Shown here piece by piece: positions 58,886 through 64,000 of a stretch of 64,000 bases of DNA. Source of the stretch: Pomphorhynchus laevis. Its lineage: Eukaryota > Acanthocephala > Palaeacanthocephala > Echinorhynchida > Pomphorhynchidae. Position 1 is the stretch's first letter; the number at the start of each line of letters is the position of its first letter. Below the pieces are notes generated by a model, which did not search any database, was not told the origin of the DNA, and was given only the letters and a program-made list of their open reading frames with translations. The stretch covers positions 98,490 through 162,489 of the forward strand of contig WNNJ02002357.1 of NCBI GenBank assembly GCA_012934845.2. Direction: 5' to 3'. The position numbers were made by a program, and so were the translations under genes.

Positions 58886-59195
58886 TTTGTTTATAAGATA
58901 CCTTGTGATAACTGTTCCGCCTAGTATATCGGCCGAACTGGACAGGAATTAGAAAATCGCATCTCACAGCATAAATATAACATTAAACGTGGTAATATGA
59001 TGTGTGCACATCATGTACTAAATTTAGAACATAACGTTAATTTTGATTTGGACTATATTATATCGTATGAAAGTGATTACCTTTCGAGTATTACACAGGA
59101 GGTTTATTTTATAAATAAAGAATGACGTGATGTCTAATAATAAAACAGATGTTATTTTAAAAATATCCTATTAAATTTATTGTTTTATATATATT
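58886..59195 (+). mobile_element. Classical PLE GIY-YIG fragment, second family (plus copy)
   Basis: Reads VYKIPCDNCSA-YIGRTGQEL then ENRISQHKYNIKRGNMMCAH and HVLNLEHNVNF, ending EVYFINKE. VYK and YIG strands, the Arg of ENRIS and the HK/H helix match the classical PLE nuclease. It is the inverted counterpart of 56160-56800, with the Ty3-like fossil between them. Confidence 0.7.
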
Positions 59196-59211
59196 TTATA
59201 GTTAATTGAAC

Positions 59212-59890
59212 TTAATAAATTATATTTGTTTCAGTTTTATATTGTGGCTTAGTTTTCTTGTGGCTTGAATTTTGTTTTACTTTGTGGGAAATATGTTTGT
59301 ACAATTTATTTGATGTGATAGTTTCTTGCACAGGCTTTTTTTCTTTGAAAAAATGCATGAATCCTAGAATTGCAACAGGCAATTTTGGGCCTTCATTTAA
59401 ATCTATTTCAACTACTTCGATCCCGTCGATCATTTTACATGGAAGCAATACGACTACTTTAGTATAACCGCTCCCTCTCACATCATTGGAGTAAGGATTT
59501 AGTTCAGCGCACAAGACCAGCCCAATTGATTCTGCTACCTGCTACAAGGGCACCTATGATATCAGACTTATCGAGACGATAATGGACATCCCTGAACAGG
59601 GTGCAGTGTGGAGTAGGCAGATTTCGCGCGTGCATGTACCAATGCGGATTTTGCGATAGCCCTGCTTGTCAACGCAGCAACCCTGAACAAACAGCAACAC
59701 ACCTCATAAAAGCTGCGATGCATTTGCGCTGCTCCTGATTCTCCCTGACAACTATTTCAGACGAGTTAAATAAATGGTTGAACTGAATATGCGCAATAAC
59801 ATGATCTGTTTTTTCTTGCTGATTGAGTTTTCTTTCTGTTATAAAACACAACTTGTATAGACCTATAAAAACTGTGGCAGATGCGTGCAA
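59212..59890 (-). pseudogene. Unrecognised conserved-looking protein, probably broken or spliced
   Basis: Minus-strand open frame from 59890 reads FIGLYKLCFITERKLNQQEK and later RKCIAAFMRCVAVCSGLL, meets TGA at 59669-59671, and continues in the same frame as NPHWYMHARNLPTPHC, FRDVHYRLDKSDIIGALVA. At GTAGCAGGTAGCAG (a 7-bp tandem repeat near 59540) the sense moves to another frame: ESIGLVLCAELNPYSNDVRG, VVVLLPCKMIDGIEVVEIDL, ILGFMHFFKEKKP. Amino-acid texture is that of a real protein. Another likely piece lies upstream at 59985-59905 (HYDAIRAIYDAYGFCKVDEQ). I do not recognise the family. Either a pseudogene or a gene with short introns. Confidence 0.45.
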
Positions 59891-59985
59891 TATAGTTTCT
59901 GTTCATCTACTTTACAGAAGCCGTATGCATCATATATAGCCCTTATGGCATCATAGTGTATACTTATTTCAATTGTTGTATGTTG

Positions 59986-60628
59986 TTACATATATACCAT
60001 TTGATATTGTAACCATTCAATATCAGGTACATGCACTAAAGACATTTACATCACATTACAAAACATTTCAGAGTCGAAAGACCCTGTATAAACGCAGCTG
60101 TTTTCAATGGAAATAAAAATTGTAAATTCAAACGTTTGTTTTATCCTCTTTCAAATAATCAAAACAAGCTCGTGATATTGTATAATAAGTGAATGACACA
60201 CCTGTTAAATTTAAAGTGAAACCTAACACGAACAGCGACGAATAAGTGCATAAGATTTCATGTGATGATTGTTGATAGGTATACGTCAGACAAACCGGGA
60301 TGGGTATACTAATTAGAATTAGGTAGCGTATGTGAAATGTTGATTTTTTAAGAATGTCAGTGCCTCACTTGATTCACACATTAAGTCATAACAGTCCATT
60401 TCTTTAAAAAGGCAAGCCGTATTTCCCAAAATATTTATAAAACGCATTTTTTCGAGGTGTTTGTACTAAGAGCTTAGCACAATTAACGGAAACAATTCTG
60501 ATTATGTTTAAACACTAGATAGGGACAGATTTAAATAATAATTTGTTCATTGGAAATTTATTGCTAATTTGCCTCATTCGTTTTCTCTGATATTCATTTG
60601 TGCATTAGGGTTTTTTTACTTGTTTCAG
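59986..60628. other. Intergenic or intronic AT-rich sequence
   Basis: Nothing recognised apart from the polypyrimidine tract and acceptor at its right end. Confidence 0.4.
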
Positions 60629-60765
60629 ATATGGTGATGACTGCAGAAGCGTTTGAAAATTTATTGAATAAATTTATTGTTCTTGCTCGCCGTTCTTCTA
60701 TTAACACGACTAATATGCTGGTATTAAAGAAGACAAACTGCCAAAAACTATTTGCGCAAGAATAA
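60629..60765 (+). CDS. Possible terminal exon, unknown gene
   Basis: A strong acceptor (TTTTTTACTTGTTTCAG) ends at 60628. The exon reads MVMTAEAFENLLNKFIVLAR, RSSINTTNMLVLKKTNCQKL and FAQE, then TAA at 60763. AATAAA follows at 60795-60800. Upstream exons were not found. A short single-exon gene starting at 60631 is an alternative. Confidence 0.4.
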
Positions 60766-60984
60766 TATCTGCATTTTTTTTAATGTTGTAGGATAAATAA
60801 AATTATTTTATATTAAATATAATACATTTATAGCTATTTTCATGCTTCGATATATATTTTATCAAACAATATACTCTATTTTAGAATTATTCTAAGTATG
60901 AATGTCAAAGAACTGCAATCATTTTTTATTAAAAATTGATCTAAAATATTGGATTGAACATTATTGATATGAACATTATTGTTG

Positions 60985-61587
60985 CTATTTAAAGTTTGGT
61001 GACAACTTTACAATTGCTGTGCCGGTATCGCTTGGACCACACACTTCACGCATAATATGTTTTAATCGTGGCCTAACTGGACCTTTACAACAGTATTCTG
61101 CATTTCCACTAACTGTAAAATGCTTTAATAAGGAAGTGTGATATCTATCCTCTAAATCGTGTAGCTGTGTATCTAACTTTCTATTTGCTATATCCGAGAA
61201 TATTTGACAATGAGCATTGCAATGATCGTAATGTGAGCAATACGACTTTTCCCTGTCGGTATAGTTATAGCGGCTATGCCATAATGCACATGATCTATTC
61301 CTTTCTGAAGCCATTTCACTGATAAAATTTGATATATTACCTGTCATCCAAATAGGCAAGTAATCTTTGCAGATTAGGTTACTGCTGTATGGAATACAGC
61401 CAATTTGTAGCTGTTCACATTTCGTTGGTAAAACATGCCTACGGGGAACGTCCATTAAGATATCACGACAGTGATACGAATGTTTATTTTCTTTAACAGG
61501 GCATCTTAAGCGTTTCTTTTCGACCTTCTGTTTATTAAGACGCTTCTGAAATTCTTTCTGATAATCGTTGAACATTCCACTTTGCAT
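60985..61587 (-). CDS. Cys/His-rich 200-residue protein, unknown
   Basis: Intact 200-codon frame. N-terminus MQSGMFNDYQKEFQKRLNKQ then a lysine-rich stretch; no signal peptide or membrane segment. Twelve cysteines, including CSHYDHCNAHC at about 117-127 and YCCK at about 164-167, suggest metal binding. No stops, low repeat content and mixed codons argue for a real gene in a region otherwise full of broken elements. The family is not recognised. It could be the single coding exon of a host gene; the ATG at 61587 is the first in frame. Confidence 0.55.
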   Translation of the reverse strand: MQSGMFNDYQKEFQKRLNKQKVEKKRLRCPVKENKHSYHCRDILMDVPRRHVLPTKCEQLQIGCIPYSSNLICKDYLPIWMTGNISNFISEMASERNRSCALWHSRYNYTDREKSYCSHYDHCNAHCQIFSDIANRKLDTQLHDLEDRYHTSLLKHFTVSGNAEYCCKGPVRPRLKHIMREVCGPSDTGTAIVKLSPNFK

Positions 61588-62102
61588 TTTAATTGTTATC
61601 TTATCCTGGTATTAGCAATGAATAAGGTAATCAGCTTTTTGTATCTATATCCGTATCAAGTTGCTTAGTGCTACTTTTTAACTGTGTCCATTTTATTTTC
61701 GTCCGTAATAACGAAAAGGGCGCGAAAGCGTGGTAATACGAATGAATATTATTGTTTATTGATATATAATATATTGAGTATTCTAGTTATAAAAATATGA
61801 TCCCTAACTGAGAAAACAAAATTTTGGATTTTGCTTGTTAGATATTTTCAGAAAGCATTTTGCTTTTTGAAAAAAAAAATACTATCTGATTACAATTTAT
61901 CGAGTAGCGCTGAACGTTTAGTCGATAAATCTTACATATAAGATCAGAATTTTGTTTTATCAAAAACAGTTTGTCAAAAATGCAAATTACATATAATTGC
62001 AATCCAAATACATGTAATTACCAAATAAAATCACAATCCTGGAAAATTCGGTTAAACAAATACATGTAATTATCAAATAAAATCAAAATCCTGGATAATT
62101 CG
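61588..62102. other. Unassigned sequence
   Basis: A short direct repeat (ATACATGTAATTA.CAAATAAAATCA...ATCCTGG) occurs at about 62010-62040 and 62061-62092. Nothing else recognised. Confidence 0.45.
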
Positions 62103-62210
62103 GATAATCATTTAAAAAATTTAATAGATGCATATCTTAAACTAGGTTACTATAAAAATACCATCAAACAGGAAATAGTAAAATATATAAATCAACACAA
62201 TAATATTAAT
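62103..62210 (+). mobile_element. Naiad-type PLE scrap I
   Basis: Matches the thumb region (AATCATTTAAAAAATTTAAT ... AACTAGGTTACTATAAAAAT ... AATCAACACAATAATATTAA). Both ends missing. Confidence 0.75.
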
Positions 62211-62399
62211 CATAAATATATTCATAATATATCAATAATATTAATATCAGTACTACAGCTTCACCAAAAAGGATCATTAGCAAAAGCACTGGCAAATGCC
62301 AGCGCAGATCTCTTTAATATCGGCTAACTTTTATTTAAGGAGAGTCAAACTATTCCGCGTGAATTTCTTGTAAAACATGTAAGCCAGAAGCGAAAGCAT

Positions 62400-62435
62400 G
62401 ACGAATGTCGTTTCGTCATCACAATGACTCATCAG
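62400..62435 (-). ncRNA. Hammerhead-like core, unit 1
   Basis: CTGATGA, stem II GTCAT/ATGAC with TGTG loop, GAAA, stem III ACG/CGT closing a 5-nt loop, then C as the cleavage position (CGTC). All strictly conserved core bases are present. Stem I is the weak point: GGAGGGAT can pair with the sequence after the cleavage site (ATGCTTTC here), but six bases lie unpaired next to the core. Confidence 0.5.
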
Positions 62436-62703
62436 TGCCAGATCCCTCTCACCACTGGATGCGGAAGAGGACTAGCAGACGGCAATCAATGAATGAATCG
62501 ATGTGAATGATGTACTAGAAAATTTTCTATTAACATCATAAAGTATTAAATATGTACTACAGCTTCACCAAAAAGGATCATTAGCAAATGCACTGGCAAA
62601 TGCCAGCGCAGGTCTTTTTAATATCGGCTAACTTTTATTTAAAGAGAGTGAGACCATTCCGCATGAATTTCTTGTAAAACATTTAAGCCAGACGCGAAAG
62701 AAT

Positions 62704-62739
62704 GACGAATGCCGTTTCGTCATCACAATGACTAATCAG
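62704..62739 (-). ncRNA. Hammerhead-like core, unit 2 (altered)
   Basis: Same layout, but the first box reads CTGATTA, a change at an essential G, so this unit should not cleave. Confidence 0.45.
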
Positions 62740-62843
62740 TGCAAGATCCCTTCCAATACTGGATGCAGAGGAGGACTGGCAGACGGCAATCAGTGAATGA
62801 ATCAATGTAAATGATGTACTAGAAAATTTTCTAGTAACATCAT

Positions 62844-63108
62844 AGATCAAATCAGCTAACTCAGTCTACGTATTTAATATAATTATAAACTAAACAAAAC
62901 ATAATAATGCCAAATCAAAAAGTAATAATTAAATAATCAAATTAATAATTGTTTTTAGATTTTCTATAATTTTAATCAAGTTAAAATAAAAAAATTGAAA
63001 TTTAAAATAAACGTCATTTTATGAATTGACTAATAAATAACAGACGTTGTATCGGAAAAAGGATTATAGGTCATCAGGAGGAACTGCTATGCTATCAGAT
63101 TTCGATAC
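62844..63108 (-). mobile_element. Naiad-type PLE 3' tail J inside the 304-bp array
   Basis: Starts with AAATCAGCTAACTCAGTC (the 3' terminus on the minus strand) and runs to CTATGCTATCAGATTTCGAT. It contains only 3' untranslated sequence and splits the array between units 2 and 3, so it arrived after the array had formed. Confidence 0.85.
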
Positions 63109-63292
63109 TGATATAGTAATGATTTAGCTTAGTACTAAATCAGTACTACAGCTTCACTAAAAAGGATCATTAGCAAAAGCACTGGCAAAGGCCAGCGCAG
63201 ATCTCTTTAATATCGGCTAACTTTTATTTAAGGAGAGTGAGACCATTCCGCGTTAATTTCTTGTAAAACATGTAAGCCAGACGCGAAAGAAT

Positions 63293-63328
63293 GACGAATG
63301 CCGTTTCGTCATCACAATGACTCATCAG
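63293..63328 (-). ncRNA. Hammerhead-like core, unit 3
   Basis: Full set of core boxes: CTGATGA, 5-bp stem II, GAAA, 3-bp stem III, GTC. Confidence 0.5.
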
Positions 63329-63596
63329 TGCCAGATCCCTCCCACTACTGGATGCAGAGGAGGACTGGCAGACGGCAATCAATGAATGAATCAATGTGAA
63401 TGATGTGCTAGAAAATTTTCTAGTAACATCATAGAGTACTAAATCAGTACTACAGCTTCACCAAAAAGGATCATTAGCAAAAGCACAAGAAAATGCCAGC
63501 GCAGATCTCTTTAATATCGGCTAACTTTTATTTAAGGAAAGTGAAACCATTCCGCGTGAATTTCTTGTAAAACATGCAAGTCATACGCGAAAGAAT

Positions 63597-63632
63597 CACG
63601 AATGCCGTTTCGTCATCACAATGACTCATCAG
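63597..63632 (-). ncRNA. Hammerhead-like core, unit 4 (altered)
   Basis: CTGATGA and GAAA are kept, but the cleavage triplet reads GTG instead of GTC; H17 cannot be G in active hammerheads, so this unit is probably inactive. Confidence 0.45.
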
Positions 63633-63869
63633 TGCCAGATACCCTCCCACCACTGGATGCAGAGGAGGACTGGCAGACGGCAATCAATGAATGAATCAAT
63701 GTGAATATTGTACTAGAAAATTTTCTGGTAACATCACAGAGTACTAAATCAGTACTATAGCTTCACCAAAAAGGATCATTAGCAAAAGCACTGGCAAAAG
63801 CCAGCGCATGTCGCTTTAATATCGGCTAACTTTTATTTAAGGAGAGTGAGACCATTCCGCGTGAATTTT

Positions 63870-63954
63870 TTGTCTGATGGGAGGGATCTGACACTGATGA
63901 GTCATTGTGATGACGAAACGGCATTCGTCATTCTTTCGCGTCTGGCTTACATGT
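63870..63954 (+). repeat. In-place inversion within unit 5, core at 63894-63929
   Basis: Between the short inverted arms CGCGTGAATTTTTTGT (left, about 63858-63873) and ACAAGAAATTCACGCG (right, about 63939-63954) the unit sequence is reversed, so CTGATGA (63894-63900), GAAA and CGTC (63926-63929) lie on the plus strand here. The normal order resumes after 63954. The core is complete in this copy. Confidence 0.85.
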
Positions 63955-64000
63955 TTTACAAGAAATTCACGCGATATATAAGGAGAGTGAGACCATTCCG

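Larger units (their letters stand above)
62236..64000. repeat. ~304-bp tandem array with hammerhead-like core
   Basis: Units start at TACTACAGCTTCACCAAAAA: 62251, 62555, 63144, 63448 and 63753, a period of 304-305 bp. Units 2 and 3 are separated by a Naiad-type tail (62844-63108). The fifth unit contains an in-place inversion and the array runs off the window. Unit-to-unit identity is high by eye. Each unit holds one CTGATGA/GAAA core on the minus strand, and repeats of AGCAAAAGCACTGGCAAATG. No coding sequence. Size and arrangement fit animal retrozymes (inference). Confidence 0.93.

Noticed and set aside
1-64000. tRNA genes, CRISPR arrays, prokaryotic operons or riboswitches
   Set aside because: No tRNA-like fold with an intact T-loop was seen, and exons, LINEs and PLEs make this a eukaryotic window.

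Overview
This is an AT-rich, intron-containing animal (invertebrate) window. It holds a few host exons or genes in a dense bed of retroelements. The animal call rests on a spliced BEACH/WD40-type gene resembling WDFY3/blue cheese, a RING/B-box (TRIM) gene, and a set of LINEs and Penelope-like elements (PLEs) typical of animal genomes. The sequence alone does not identify the phylum.

Layout. 0.8-10 kb: the 3' part of a WDFY3-like gene on the plus strand, with five to six exons whose splice phases agree; its introns hold a broken PLE, a 171-bp tandem array and a degenerate Naiad-type PLE. 11.7-14.8 kb: a second 171-bp array joined to a Naiad-type PLE with an N-terminal GIY-YIG nuclease. 15-17 kb: a Ty3/Gypsy fossil. 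17.2-18.7 kb: a 5'-truncated CR1/L2-like LINE. 21.4-23.9 kb: another Naiad copy with a foreign insertion. 24.8-26.6 kb: an intact TRIM gene (minus strand). 26.8-29.6 kb: the best Naiad reverse-transcriptase copy. 31.6-32.2 kb: an RTE/BovB-like LINE tail. 32.3-33.4 kb: a Naiad tail framed by an inverted repeat. 35.8-39.2 kb: an uninterrupted 1133-codon LINE reading frame with a PHD finger and a restriction-like endonuclease. 39.3-42.8 kb: an APE-type LINE, head to head with it, with a truncated sister at 54.6-56.1 kb. 43.6-44.7, 56.2-56.8 and 58.9-59.2 kb: classical PLE remnants with GIY-YIG sequence. 46.5-47.5 kb: two exon candidates and a Naiad tail. 49-52.7 kb: foldback repeats. 57.1-58.6 kb: a second Ty3-like fossil. 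59.2-61.6 kb: unrecognised host-like coding sequence. 62.25-64 kb: a ~304-bp tandem array.

The most interesting theme is the joint presence of several PLE lineages and tandem or inverted repeats carrying hammerhead-ribozyme-like cores. The ~304-bp repeat at the right end has on its minus strand the order CTGATGA, 5-bp stem II, GAAA, short stem III, GTC. The 171-bp repeats and many dispersed segments carry a related CTGANGA-stem-GAAA layout with one extra T. Such arrays resemble the retrozymes described in animals, thought to be mobilised by PLE-type machinery. Whether these cores cleave is not known from the sequence; stem I of the 304-bp repeat is weak or atypical.

All domain and family calls come from reading translated motifs; no database search was possible.
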